A DNA stretch of 64,000 nt from DAOTTX01 sp034437515 (lineage in GTDB: Bacteria > Chloroflexota > Anaerolineae > Aggregatilineales > Phototrophicaceae). Both the position numbers and the translations under genes were made by a program. The notes beneath the pieces are model-generated. The model had not been told where the DNA came from, made no database searches, and saw only the letters and a program-made list of their open reading frames with translations. This document shows positions 1 through 7,950 of the stretch, piece after piece; position 1 is the stretch's first letter; each line of letters opens with the position of its first letter. The stretch covers positions 35,218 through 99,217 of the forward strand of contig DAOTTX010000110.1 of the NCBI GenBank assembly GCA_034437515.1, written 5' to 3'.

Positions 1-401
1 ATGCCGTCATCGGAGATAAGTTCGACAACGACGCCGAGCGCAAAACGATCAACGTCGCTGATGGTGTGCCGGATGGCTGGTCGATCTATGACATCGGTGA
101 GCAGACTTTCGCAACTTTCGCGGAAAAACTCAGCGGTGCGAAGGTGATCGTGTGGAACGGACCGATGGGTGTTTTTGAGATGCCCAACTTCGCTAAGGGT
201 ACGTTTGCGGTCGCTCGTATGCTGGCGGAAGAAACCGAGAAGGGTGCGATTAGCATCATCGGCGGCGGCGACTCAGCAGCGGCAATCGAAGACGCCGGCC
301 TCGCCGATAAGATCACGCACATCTCGACCGGTGGCGGTGCCAGCCTCGAAATGCTCGAAGGGAAAACACTCCCCGGCTTGGCAGCACTAGAAGATAAGTA
401 G
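1..401 (+). CDS. pgk: Phosphoglycerate kinase, C-terminal part (truncated by window edge)
   Basis: Glycolytic enzyme that moves a phosphate between 1,3-bisphosphoglycerate and ADP in the cytoplasm. The frame is open from base 3 and gives the last 132 residues. The nucleotide-binding C-terminal lobe is clear: VWNGPMGVFE, then the conserved IGGGDSAAA loop, then HISTGGGASLE, all hallmark PGK motifs. The N-terminal domain lies outside the window. The stop TAG at 399-401 is followed by a terminator-like hairpin and then tpiA, a common pgk-tpiA order. Identity is near certain; only the start is missing. Confidence 0.98.
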   Translation, partial: AVIGDKFDNDAERKTINVADGVPDGWSIYDIGEQTFATFAEKLSGAKVIVWNGPMGVFEMPNFAKGTFAVARMLAEETEKGAISIIGGGDSAAAIEDAGLADKITHISTGGGASLEMLEGKTLPGLAALEDK

Positions 402-405
402 ACCA

Positions 406-444
406 ACCGGACGGCGTATGTTGAGACTCACGCCGTCTGGTTTT
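406..444 (+). terminator. Rho-independent terminator between pgk and tpiA
   Basis: Eleven-pair stem (406-416 with 431-441, one G-U pair) around a 14-base loop, followed by TTTT. It starts five bases after the pgk stop. A TATAAT box at 447-452 lies just after it and could start a separate tpiA transcript, but no well-spaced -35 is seen (TTGAGA at 421 is 20 bases away). Confidence 0.7.
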
Positions 445-467
445 CGTATAATAGACAATAAGGAGCT

Positions 468-1241
468 ATGATGAGAACGCCTATTATTGCTGGTAACTGG
501 AAAATGCACAAAACCCCGGATGAATCGGTCGCGTTTGTAAAAGAACTGGCCCCTGTCCTGGAACCCTACACGGGCGTCGAACGGGTCGTTGGACCGGTGT
601 TCGTGGCGCTACCGGGCGTTTCCGAGGCACTGGCAGGGACACAGATCAAAGTGACCGCGCAAAACGTCCACTGGGAAGACAGCGGTGCATACACTTCGCA
701 GATCGCCCCACAGATGCTACAAGGGTTAGTCGAATACGTCATCATCGGGCATTCAGAATGTCGGGAATATCTTGGTGAGACAAATGAAATGGTCAACAAG
801 AAGGCTAAAGCACTGTTGGCGCATGATTTAAAATCGATTATCGCTGTCGGCGAAAGTCTGGAACAAAACGAAGCCGGAGAAACTGACGAGTTCGTCGGCG
901 GGCAGGTGCGTGCAGCGTTGGAGGGCATCAGTGCGGCAGACATGGCAAAGATTGTCATCGCCTACGAGCCGATCTGGGCCATCGGCACGGGTAAAAGCGC
1001 AAGTGGTGAGATCGCCAACAATATCATCGGTGGCACGATTCGCTCGACCGTCCGTGACCTATACGGTGATGAAGTCGCCGATGCATTACGCATCCAATAC
1101 GGCGGCAGCGTCAAGCCGAACAACATGGAAGAATATATGTCCCAACCAGACATCGACGGTGCGCTGGTCGGCGGTGCGTCTCTCAAGGTGCCGGATTTCA
1201 CAGATCTCGTGCGCATCGCGCAGGAGACGAAAGGAAACTAA
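468..1241 (+). CDS. tpiA: Triosephosphate isomerase
   Basis: Interconverts dihydroxyacetone phosphate and glyceraldehyde 3-phosphate. The family core is intact: NWKMH near residue 10 with the catalytic Lys, IIGHSE near residue 94 with the catalytic His, YEPIWAIGTGK near residue 166 with the catalytic Glu and flexible loop 6, and the phosphate-binding YGGSV and GALVGGASL. The length of 256-257 residues is normal. Two ATGs are adjacent. AGGAG at 461-465 sits 2 bases from the ATG at 468 but 5 bases from the one at 471, so the real start may be 471. Confidence 0.98.
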   Translation: MMRTPIIAGNWKMHKTPDESVAFVKELAPVLEPYTGVERVVGPVFVALPGVSEALAGTQIKVTAQNVHWEDSGAYTSQIAPQMLQGLVEYVIIGHSECREYLGETNEMVNKKAKALLAHDLKSIIAVGESLEQNEAGETDEFVGGQVRAALEGISAADMAKIVIAYEPIWAIGTGKSASGEIANNIIGGTIRSTVRDLYGDEVADALRIQYGGSVKPNNMEEYMSQPDIDGALVGGASLKVPDFTDLVRIAQETKGN

Positions 1242-1322
1242 GTTCTGGAAGTTCTGGATGTCGTCGTTCTGGCTTTACTGGTTGTCGCAGCGTTCAACAC
1301 GCTGCAACAACTTGAGCGTTGG

Positions 1323-2417
1323 TTGCACCAACATATCTTTAAGGTTGGCTGGTTAGTCACCAAGAGTTTCCAGACGACGACCATCCTCTACTACACATTC
1401 TTTCTGCCTGGGGTCGTGGTTTATGAGGTCGTCTATTGGTTAGCTGCCGGGGCGCTCAACGTCCGCGCAGAACGCGCCATCCAATGGCCGGAAGCACAAG
1501 AGATCGGCGAACTCCGGCTGAACTTCGTCAAGCTCTCACGGCGAGCCAGTACGTGGCGGGTGCGGATTATCGGCTTTATGCCGCTTATCGCCAGTCTGAC
1601 GCTCATCTGGCTTATTGCTATTTCCATCCTCGATCTTGATACTATCATCCAGACCGTCACCCTCGCCGAATCGGAGACAATCTTTGATGCGTTGCAGCAG
1701 GTCACCACACAGACGGATTTCTGGCTGTGGGCTTATCTGCTGTTTGTCATCAGCAATACCATGCTGCCGGATACCAGTATCTTCGATAAGTGGTGGTGGG
1801 TGTTGATCGGCGCAGTGGCGATCAGCGTGCCTTTCTTCCTGCTAGGTGTGCAAGAGGAGGTAATCGGCGGAGCGATCACCGGGCCGATTGCGAACATCTT
1901 GAATGTGTTGTTGATTATCTTCGTGATCGTGATCGTGACCAACGGCTTCGGGGTCATCGTCCTCGCGGTTATCGAGAACACAATCGAATACATTACTGGA
2001 GATAGCGCCACGTTTAAGAATGGCAAAATGATCGTCATGACACGCGAGGAAGCTATCGCGCAGCGCCAGAAAGATCGTGAACTGGCACGCCGTCGGCGCA
2101 ATCGTGCGGCAAAATCAACACCGGGCACACAGGGGCCGCCGTCAGTTTACAAGCTCGAATTTCCGCTGCCCGGCCCACCTGGAGACGAACCGGTGAGCAC
2201 ATTACCCGTCTCAATCATTGACGCCGCTGATGAGGCGCAATCAACGACAGAAGAACGTCCGAAGCGTGAAGAACCTGCGATTATCGTTGGTGGCATCGCA
2301 CGCAATAGGTCTTCGGTGGATGTTAGCGAAGAGGAAGCGAAAGATGAAACACAACAAGACGAAGAACCGGAGGCTGAAGCCGAAATTACCTACGAAGACA
2401 TTGACGATTCTGCTTGA
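1323..2417 (+). CDS. Multi-pass membrane protein of unknown function
   Basis: Not recognised as a named family. About five hydrophobic segments are visible, near residues 20-44, 82-104, 130-150, 157-178 and 190-220. They are followed by a basic stretch (REL..RRRRNRAAK) and a long Pro/Glu-rich, acidic cytoplasmic-type tail ending EDIDDSA. The first common initiation codon is TTG at 1323. However, the frame is open from 1242, directly after the tpiA stop, and that stretch encodes another hydrophobic helix, so the true start may be an upstream CTG (see findings). It overlaps the convergent transferase gene by 28 bases at its 3' end. Confidence 0.75.
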   Translation: MHQHIFKVGWLVTKSFQTTTILYYTFFLPGVVVYEVVYWLAAGALNVRAERAIQWPEAQEIGELRLNFVKLSRRASTWRVRIIGFMPLIASLTLIWLIAISILDLDTIIQTVTLAESETIFDALQQVTTQTDFWLWAYLLFVISNTMLPDTSIFDKWWWVLIGAVAISVPFFLLGVQEEVIGGAITGPIANILNVLLIIFVIVIVTNGFGVIVLAVIENTIEYITGDSATFKNGKMIVMTREEAIAQRQKDRELARRRRNRAAKSTPGTQGPPSVYKLEFPLPGPPGDEPVSTLPVSIIDAADEAQSTTEERPKREEPAIIVGGIARNRSSVDVSEEEAKDETQQDEEPEAEAEITYEDIDDSA

Positions 2418-3463
2418 TTGAAGCGTGTCAGTACAAGAAACCCAACACCTATCAAAGCAACCATCACGCCGAACGCGATGAACTTAAATAGTCGGCTGGC
2501 TGTGATGAGTGTCAGAATGCCAAAAAATGTGCAGAAAAAATAGTATCCGAGTACAATCTGTCGCTGGCTGAAGCCAATATCCAACAACCGCAGATGAATG
2601 TGTCCGCGATCACCGTGCATCGGGTTACGTCCCTGTCGCATCCGGTTGGCGACCTGCCATGTCAGATCCATCAGCGGTAAGCCCATCACCAGCAGAATGG
2701 TTGCCATTTTCGCGCCACCGATGATACTCAGTGTGCCGAGTAAGTAGCCAACGAAGTAAGCACCCCCGCCTAAAAATATCTGTGCCGGATAGAAATTGTA
2801 AAGCAGAAACGCCAGCGACGAACCCATCAACGCCAGTGGTAGCAAACTCACACTGGTCTGTGCAGGCTGTAGGATAAATGCACTATTGATGAACAGCATC
2901 GCACCGGCGATAAAAGCAACCCCGCCGACTAATCCATCTAACCCATCCATGAAATTGACGGTGTTCATCATCAAGCCGATCCAGAACATGCTGATCGTGA
3001 TGGTCACTAATGGCGGCCAGGGATCGGTCTGCTGCCCGGTCAGTGGATTGTTCAAAGTTTCGATAAAAATCTGAAAAGCGACGGCAATTCCCGCTGCGAG
3101 AATCTGTGCGGTGCCAAGTTGTATCGGGTTAAGTTCGACGACGTCATCCAGCAAGCCGACAAGAAAAATTAACGTACCACCGAGGATCAACCCCGTCAGC
3201 CGGATAACTTCCGCATCATCGAAGCGCGGGATGTTTAAACCCTGCGCGATGAAGATGGTGGCTGTAAAACCGACGTAAACAGCCACCCCACCCAGCTTTG
3301 ATACCTGGCGCAAATCGCCCTCGTTCCGTCGCCGCCCTCCCGCCCTGGAGACGATGCCGATACGCTTACCTAACATGTGCATCAACGGGATCATCGCCAG
3401 TGTGATGGTAAATGACAGGCAAAAAACGATGAGAAGCGCACTGTTTTCTGTGGAAAGCATCAC
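2390..3463 (-). CDS. Undecaprenyl-phosphate glycosyl-1-phosphate transferase, WecA/TagO/MraY superfamily
   Basis: Polytopic inner-membrane enzyme that transfers a sugar-1-phosphate from a UDP-sugar to a polyprenyl phosphate, starting a cell-surface glycan. The family signatures are in order: LLDDVVE near residue 105 (Mg-binding Asp pair), NTVNFMDGLDGL near 167-178, and HGDRGHIHLRL near 285, the HxDRxHxH sugar-recognition motif of the WecA/TagO branch rather than MraY. About ten hydrophobic helices are present. GTG at 3463 directly follows the upp stop; ATG at 3460 is an alternative. It is co-transcribed with upp. The exact sugar cannot be told from sequence. Confidence 0.9.
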   Translation of the reverse strand: MMLSTENSALLIVFCLSFTITLAMIPLMHMLGKRIGIVSRAGGRRRNEGDLRQVSKLGGVAVYVGFTATIFIAQGLNIPRFDDAEVIRLTGLILGGTLIFLVGLLDDVVELNPIQLGTAQILAAGIAVAFQIFIETLNNPLTGQQTDPWPPLVTITISMFWIGLMMNTVNFMDGLDGLVGGVAFIAGAMLFINSAFILQPAQTSVSLLPLALMGSSLAFLLYNFYPAQIFLGGGAYFVGYLLGTLSIIGGAKMATILLVMGLPLMDLTWQVANRMRQGRNPMHGDRGHIHLRLLDIGFSQRQIVLGYYFFCTFFGILTLITASRLFKFIAFGVMVALIGVGFLVLTRFNQAESSMSS

Positions 3464-4084
3464 CTAAGCTGTGCCGAACTGACGGTCACCCGCATCGCCC
3501 AGCCCAGGCATGATGAAACCAATGTCATTCAGTTTTTCATCCAATGCAGCAATGTGAATGGGAACATCCGGGTGCTTTTTCTGCAATGTTTCGACACCTT
3601 CCGGTGCTGCGATCAAGCCCAGGAACTTGATCCGTTTGACACCCCATTCTTTGATAATATCAACCGTCGCAACCGCTGACCCCCCTGTCGCCAGCATCGG
3701 GTCAAGCACCAGACAGACCTGTACGGTCGGTGCGGTCGGCAGTTTGTTGTAGTATTGCACAGGACGCAGCGTTTCCTCATCACGATATAGCCCGATGTGC
3801 CATACCTGCACGTTGGGTAGCAGTTCCATGACGCCATCGACCAACCCGAGGCCAGCACGGAGAATAGGCACAAGACCTATTGTTTCCGAGGCATTATGCC
3901 CCTTCGCCGCGCCCATCGGTGTTTGAACTTCTGTCGGCGCTAGCTGAATATCCTGCGTGGCTTCGTAGCATAAAAGCAGCGCCAGTTCGTAGACAAGATC
4001 ACGAAATGACCGGTGATCGGTGCCGACATCGCGTAGTCTCGTCAATTTATGTTGCACAAGGGGATGTTTCGATACCTGTAGCAT
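3464..4084 (-). CDS. upp: Uracil phosphoribosyltransferase
   Basis: Pyrimidine salvage enzyme that makes UMP from uracil and PRPP. The PRPP loop DPMLATGGS is at residues 128-136. VPILRAGLG near 72-80 and the C-terminal GLGDAGDR uracil-binding segment are typical of Upp. At 206 residues it is full length. A near-consensus promoter sits just upstream, and GGGAG precedes the ATG. Its stop abuts the transferase start, so the two form a tight operon although their functions differ. Confidence 0.97.
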   Translation of the reverse strand: MLQVSKHPLVQHKLTRLRDVGTDHRSFRDLVYELALLLCYEATQDIQLAPTEVQTPMGAAKGHNASETIGLVPILRAGLGLVDGVMELLPNVQVWHIGLYRDEETLRPVQYYNKLPTAPTVQVCLVLDPMLATGGSAVATVDIIKEWGVKRIKFLGLIAAPEGVETLQKKHPDVPIHIAALDEKLNDIGFIMPGLGDAGDRQFGTA

Positions 4085-4114
4085 AATAATTTACTCCCTC
4101 GAAAGTCCACGAGG

Positions 4115-4143
4115 ATTTTACGGGGCAAAACCCGGCTTGTCAA
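4115..4143 (-). promoter_or_regulatory. Sigma-70 promoter for upp
   Basis: On the minus strand: TTGACA (4138-4143), 17-base spacer, TAAAAT (4115-4120). The predicted start near 4108 gives a short leader to the upp ATG. Confidence 0.75.
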
Positions 4144-4148
4144 AAGCA

Positions 4149-4177
4149 TAGACCCAATCTCTACTCTACGTTATACT
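4149..4177 (+). promoter_or_regulatory. Candidate promoter for ruvB operon
   Basis: TAGACC (4149-4154), 17-base spacer, TATACT (4172-4177). The -35 is weak (4 of 6) but the -10 is good and it lies upstream of ruvB, back to back with the upp promoter. Confidence 0.5.
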
Positions 4178-4210
4178 TAACTAGAACAAGTATTCATGGA
4201 GAATTCGTGC

Positions 4211-5236
4211 ATGTCCGAAGACGGACGTATGCTCAGCGGCACCGAAAAACGCAACGAACGTGATAACCTCGCCCTACGCCCCAAGTATTTGAGAGACATC
4301 GTCGGGCAGGATCGCGTGCGTGAAAATTTACAAATTATCTTGGATGCGGCCCGTGGACGCGGTGAGCCGGTCGATCATATTATGTTTTATGGCCCACCCG
4401 GTTTGGGGAAAACGTCGCTGGCACATGTTATCGCCAATGAAATGCAGGCTAAGATACACATCACTGCCGGCCCCTCGGTCGAGCGTGCTGGTGACCTCGC
4501 CGCCATTCTTACTCACATGAAAAAGGGTGACATCCTATTTATTGACGAAGTACATCGTCTCGGTCGTGCGATTGAAGAAATTCTCTACCCGGCGATGGAA
4601 GACTTCAAACTCGATATTGTCATTGGTAAAGGCCCGGCAGCGAAAAATGTACGGTTGAACCTGCCCCGTTTCACCATCATTGGTGCGACAACGCGACTTG
4701 CGTTGCTTGCCGGGCCACTGCGAGATCGTTTCGGAGCGCGTTTTCGCATGGATTTTTACGATCAGGAATCAATGGAATATATCATCAATCGGGCTTCTGG
4801 GATGCTCAACGTTGAGATCAAACCGCAGGGGTTATCAGAAATTGCACGACGCTCTCGTGGGACGCCCCGCGTCGCACTTCGTTTGCTGCGTCGTGTACGT
4901 GACTATGCCGAAACTCGTGCCGATGGGATTATCACTGGCGCGGTCGCCGGGGACGCGCTGCAACTGATGGAAATTGACCATCTCGGCCTCGATGAAATTG
5001 ACCGATTGATCCTTCTGACGATCATTGAGAAGTTCAATGGCGGCCCCGTGGGTTTGGGCACTATCGGCGCGGCAATTAGTGAAGATAGTTCAACCATCGA
5101 AGACGTCTACGAACCGTATCTGCTGCAACTCGGTTTCTTAGATCGCACGCCGCGTGGACGCATCGCCACACCCCACGCCTATGAACATCTCGGTATCCCC
5201 TATGCGGGTATCGACGATCAACCTTCGCTTTTCTGA
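4211..5236 (+). CDS. ruvB: Holliday junction branch migration ATPase RuvB
   Basis: AAA+ motor that drives branch migration of Holliday junctions with RuvA. Counting from the ATG at 4211: Walker A GPPGLGKT at 61-68, Walker B DEVH at 112-115, sensor GATTR, an arginine-finger region GPLRDRFG, and a C-terminal winged helix ending at the usual RTPRGR segment. The start at 4211 is preferred because GGAG at 4198-4201 lies nine bases upstream; the ATG at 4196 has no ribosome site. The stop overlaps the next ATG (TGATG). RuvA and RuvC are encoded far away at 39-40 kb. Confidence 0.98.
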   Translation: MSEDGRMLSGTEKRNERDNLALRPKYLRDIVGQDRVRENLQIILDAARGRGEPVDHIMFYGPPGLGKTSLAHVIANEMQAKIHITAGPSVERAGDLAAILTHMKKGDILFIDEVHRLGRAIEEILYPAMEDFKLDIVIGKGPAAKNVRLNLPRFTIIGATTRLALLAGPLRDRFGARFRMDFYDQESMEYIINRASGMLNVEIKPQGLSEIARRSRGTPRVALRLLRRVRDYAETRADGIITGAVAGDALQLMEIDHLGLDEIDRLILLTIIEKFNGGPVGLGTIGAAISEDSSTIEDVYEPYLLQLGFLDRTPRGRIATPHAYEHLGIPYAGIDDQPSLF

Positions 5237-5463
5237 TGGAAAATATCGGTCGGTTGCTGTTGCTCATTGGTGTAGGTGCGGTCATTCTGGGCGGTATTTT
5301 ATTATTGCTCGGACGTCTCTTTCCATTGTTTGGTGATCTACCCGGTGACATTCGTATCCGGGGTGAGAACTTTTCTTGCTTTGCTCCCATCGCCAGCATG
5401 ATAATCCTGAGCGTCATCTTGACCGTCATTATCAACATTCTAATCAGATTATTGGATCGCTGA
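5236..5463 (+). CDS. DUF2905 family small membrane protein
   Basis: A 75-residue protein with two hydrophobic helices (about 4-25 and 50-70) joined by a loop with LPGDIRIRGENFSCFAPI. The LPGDI and FxxF/P pattern identifies the DUF2905 family, whose function is unknown. Its ATG overlaps the ruvB stop, and its stop overlaps the queA start in the same TGATG fashion, so translation of the three genes is probably coupled. DUF2905 genes often sit between ruvB and queA. Confidence 0.88.
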   Translation: MENIGRLLLLIGVGAVILGGILLLLGRLFPLFGDLPGDIRIRGENFSCFAPIASMIILSVILTVIINILIRLLDR

Positions 5464-6530
5464 TGGACATTCACGACTTTGATTACGACTTACCCGAATC
5501 ATTTATCGCACAGGCTCCGGTCGAACCTCGTGACTCCTCCAAATTAATGATCTTGCATCGATCAACCGGTGCGATCACACATAGGCATTTTCGCAATATT
5601 ATCGAATACATTGCCCCCGGTGATGTGCTAGTTCTGAACTCGACACGGGTGATTCCGGCACGTCTTCACGCGACTCGTGCGGATACCGGCGGCAAACTAG
5701 AAATTTTATTGCTTCGTCAACTTGACCGGCTGCGCTGGCGGGTGTTGGTTGGCGGTAAACGCGCCGACGTGGGGATGCAGATCGCGTTCCCAGAGCACAG
5801 TCTGACCGCTCAAGTCGTCGAAACGCTCGACGGTGCCGAACGGGTGATTGAATTCAGCGCATCTGTCGATCATCATCTGAACGAACTCGGCGAGATGCCC
5901 CTTCCCCCTTACATTCACGAACGTCTCGAAGATCAGGAACGCTACCAAACCGTCTATAGTCGTGAGGAAGGTTCCGCTGCCGCGCCAACGGCTGGGCTGC
6001 ATTTTACGCCGGATCTATTGCTCGCGCTGCGCGAAAAAGGTGTGAAATTTGCTTACTGCGAGTTGCGCATCGGCCTGGATACGTTCCAGCCGGTAAGGGT
6101 AGAAAAGATCGAAGAACATCACATGCACAGTGAATGGGCGCGGCTCACTAACGAGAACGCGAAGATCATTAACGAGGCTAAACTTGCCGGGAACCGCGTC
6201 ATCGCTGTGGGGACGACCAGCGCCCGCACATTAGAAACGGCGGGTATCCTCAGTGCCGGCGGTGACCCTGCCGCCCCACAGGCAGCGGATAATATATGTG
6301 CGTGGCGTCCGGTCATTGCTTTTGAGCAGGATACGAACCTGTTTATCTACCCCGGTTATCAATGGCGCGTGGTCGATGCGATGATTACAAACTTCCATCT
6401 GCCCAAATCTACGTTGTTGATGATGATTTCGTCGCTTGTGGGTCGGGAGTCATTACTTAATGCCTATGAAACGGCAAAAACTGAGGCGTACCGCTTTTTC
6501 TCGTTCGGGGATGCGATGTTCATCACCTGA
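5463..6530 (+). CDS. queA: tRNA preQ1(34) S-adenosylmethionine ribosyltransferase-isomerase
   Basis: Penultimate enzyme of queuosine synthesis; it moves the ribosyl part of SAM to preQ1 in tRNA wobble position 34. The protein opens DFDYDLP..FIAQAP and contains LVLNSTRVIPARL, GLHFTPDLL, LRIGLDTFQPV, HSEW, GTTSARTLE and the final FHLPKSTLLMMISSLVG, all standard QueA blocks. At 355 residues it is full length. ATG at 5463 is chosen because it gives the canonical N-terminus and overlaps the preceding stop. The frame extends further upstream, but only through the DUF2905 gene. Confidence 0.97.
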   Translation: MDIHDFDYDLPESFIAQAPVEPRDSSKLMILHRSTGAITHRHFRNIIEYIAPGDVLVLNSTRVIPARLHATRADTGGKLEILLLRQLDRLRWRVLVGGKRADVGMQIAFPEHSLTAQVVETLDGAERVIEFSASVDHHLNELGEMPLPPYIHERLEDQERYQTVYSREEGSAAAPTAGLHFTPDLLLALREKGVKFAYCELRIGLDTFQPVRVEKIEEHHMHSEWARLTNENAKIINEAKLAGNRVIAVGTTSARTLETAGILSAGGDPAAPQAADNICAWRPVIAFEQDTNLFIYPGYQWRVVDAMITNFHLPKSTLLMMISSLVGRESLLNAYETAKTEAYRFFSFGDAMFIT

Positions 6531-6547
6531 TTTAAACGAACTGGACG

Positions 6548-6577
6548 TTGACGCCAAACAGAGTAATCACGTATAAT
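6548..6577 (+). promoter_or_regulatory. Promoter for rplU-rpmA
   Basis: TTGACG (6548-6553), 18-base spacer, consensus TATAAT (6572-6577). Transcription would begin near 6584, giving a leader of about 110 bases before rplU. Confidence 0.75.
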
Positions 6578-6589
6578 CGTCTCACTCAA

Positions 6590-6609
6590 GCCCCTCTGTG
6601 GGGCATTTT
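6590..6609 (+). promoter_or_regulatory. Short GC hairpin with T-tract at the start of the rplU leader
   Basis: GCCCC (6590-6594), five-base loop, GGGGC (6600-6604), then ATTTTC. It lies only about six bases after the predicted transcription start, so it would cap the rplU mRNA. It could also end queA transcripts. The stem is short for a terminator. Confidence 0.4.
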
Positions 6610-6693
6610 CTTGTATAGACATTCACGATCTTCCCTGTTTGCCGACCTGCGGGTACGGTTAAGCGGCGGTAAGTGAAGATTGGAGCAAAAAGC

Positions 6694-7005
6694 ATGTACG
6701 CAATTATTCGTTCTGGCGCTCGGCAGTACCGCGCTGAGGTAGGCCAGACTATCGATGTTGAACGCCTCCCGAATGAAGTTGACGATCAAATCGAGATTAC
6801 CGATGTGCTGTTGGTAAACGACGGCGATGAAACGACTCTTGGTCAGCCATTGGTCGAAGGTGCTACCGTCACAGCCACTATTGTTGACCAATTCCGGGGC
6901 AAGAAGGTGATCGTCTACAAGTATCGTCAGCGCACCAACTACCGGCGTAAGGGTGGGCATCGTCAGTATTACACCCGCCTACGCATTGATGACATTAGCG
7001 TTTAA
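6694..7005 (+). CDS. rplU: 50S ribosomal protein L21
   Basis: Large-subunit protein that binds 23S rRNA together with L20. It opens MYAIIRSGARQYRAEVGQ, and KKVIVYKYRQRTNYRRKGGHRQYYTRLRI segments near the end form the conserved L21 signature. The length is 103 residues. ATG 6694 is chosen because GGAG at 6682-6685 is eight bases upstream and the family starts at MYAII. It is followed 27 bases later by rpmA, the normal L21-L27 pair. Confidence 0.98.
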   Translation: MYAIIRSGARQYRAEVGQTIDVERLPNEVDDQIEITDVLLVNDGDETTLGQPLVEGATVTATIVDQFRGKKVIVYKYRQRTNYRRKGGHRQYYTRLRIDDISV

Positions 7006-7032
7006 TCATTATTTAGAGAGAGGGATACTGTA

Positions 7033-7326
7033 ATGGCACATAAAAAAGGTGCTGGTTCTACACGTAACGGTCGCGATAGTAATTCTAAGCGCCTGGGCGT
7101 CAAGTGCTTCGGCGGTCAATACGTGATCCCTGGCAACATTATCGTTCGCCAACGTGGGACGAAGTTTCACCCCGGCGAGAATGTCGGCATAGGTAAAGAT
7201 CATACTATCTATGCCATGAGTGAAGGCTTCGTGGTCTTCGAGCGTATGCGTGGACGTAACGGGCAGAAGCGCATCAGCGTTTATTCAGAAACCCCGGAAG
7301 TAACGGCAACCGCAGCCGGCGACTAA
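7033..7326 (+). CDS. rpmA: 50S ribosomal protein L27
   Basis: Large-subunit protein whose N-terminal tail reaches the peptidyl-transferase centre. MAHKKGAGSTRNGRDS is the family N-terminus, with no cleaved leader of the Firmicutes type. GQYVIPGNIIVRQRGTKFHPG follows, and the body ends with a short variable tail (97 residues in all). GAGAGGG lies upstream of the ATG. The gap to the next gene, which encodes L31, is about 70 bases and holds an inverted repeat. Confidence 0.98.
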   Translation: MAHKKGAGSTRNGRDSNSKRLGVKCFGGQYVIPGNIIVRQRGTKFHPGENVGIGKDHTIYAMSEGFVVFERMRGRNGQKRISVYSETPEVTATAAGD

Positions 7327-7339
7327 TTCCCTAATTGCC

Positions 7340-7382
7340 CATCACGCTACCCGTACCTCAAGGGCCGTGATGTAGATGTCTG
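7340..7382 (+). promoter_or_regulatory. Stem-loop in the rpmE leader
   Basis: Perfect seven-base inverted repeat CATCACG (7340-7346) and CGTGATG (7376-7382), ending 15 bases before the L31 start and just upstream of its GAGGAG ribosome site. It has no T-tract, so it is more likely an mRNA control structure than a terminator. It may be incidental. Confidence 0.35.
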
Positions 7383-7397
7383 AGGAGACGAAAACTT

Positions 7398-7859
7398 ATG
7401 AAGCAAGAAATTCATCCTGAGTGGTACACGGATGCGACGGTTGTTTGTGCCTGTGGCAACACCTGGCAAACCGGTGCGACCATTCCAGAAATCCGCACGG
7501 ATATTTGTTCAAGCTGTCACCCCTTCTATACTGGTGAGCAGCGTATCGTAGACACCGAAGGTCAGGTGGATCGCTTCATGAAGCGCCTGAAGGTACGCGA
7601 TAACATCCGTGCCGAAGAAGAAGAGCGTGAAGCCGCCAAGACACCGCCGGATCTGCCGTTGACCGAGCTTGATCTGAGCACACGCTTTACCACCATTCTC
7701 GAAGACAACGGCATCGCAAATGTGCAAGACTTCTTCGATAAGTTGGAAGAAGGCGGCGATGAGTCGATCCTTGATATTCCAGGTATCGGTCGTAAAATTT
7801 TGAGCGACGTCAAGAAGATGCTACGCAATCGGGGTTACACTGTTCCGGAAACCGAATAA
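7398..7859 (+). CDS. rpmE: 50S ribosomal protein L31 with C-terminal helix-hairpin-helix extension
   Basis: Residues 1-70 are a zinc-type L31: MKQEIHPEWY, the CAC pair near 18-20, CSSCHPFYTGEQ near 37-40, and VDRFMKRL. Normal L31 ends near residue 70-80. Here a charged linker leads to a second domain (about 84-153) with LTELDLSTRFTTILEDNGI, a hinge, and ILDIPGIGRKILSDVKKML. This is the helix-hairpin-helix pattern of the RNA polymerase alpha C-terminal domain. The frame is continuous and the total is 153 residues. The first domain is certain; the assignment of the second is by pattern only. Confidence 0.9.
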   Translation: MKQEIHPEWYTDATVVCACGNTWQTGATIPEIRTDICSSCHPFYTGEQRIVDTEGQVDRFMKRLKVRDNIRAEEEEREAAKTPPDLPLTELDLSTRFTTILEDNGIANVQDFFDKLEEGGDESILDIPGIGRKILSDVKKMLRNRGYTVPETE

Positions 7860-7894
7860 CGAATAGTCACCGAGCGAGTACATAATTCATTCAC

Positions 7895-7933
7895 AGGCAG
7901 TCAAGCATTTTTGCATGGCTGCCTCTGTTTTTT
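7895..7933 (+). terminator. Rho-independent terminator after rpmE
   Basis: AGGCAG (7895-7900) pairs with CTGCCT (7919-7924), with further inner pairs CA/TG and GCA/TGC around a T-rich loop, then TCTG and a six-T run (7928-7933). It ends the ribosomal gene group just before tdk. Confidence 0.75.
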
Positions 7934-7950
7934 GGGGAGAAAAATAAGCA

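Noticed and set aside
421..452. TTGAGA and TATAAT as a tpiA promoter
   Set aside because: The spacer is 20 bases, too long for a normal sigma-70 promoter, and TTGAGA lies in the terminator loop; only the -10 is kept as a remark.
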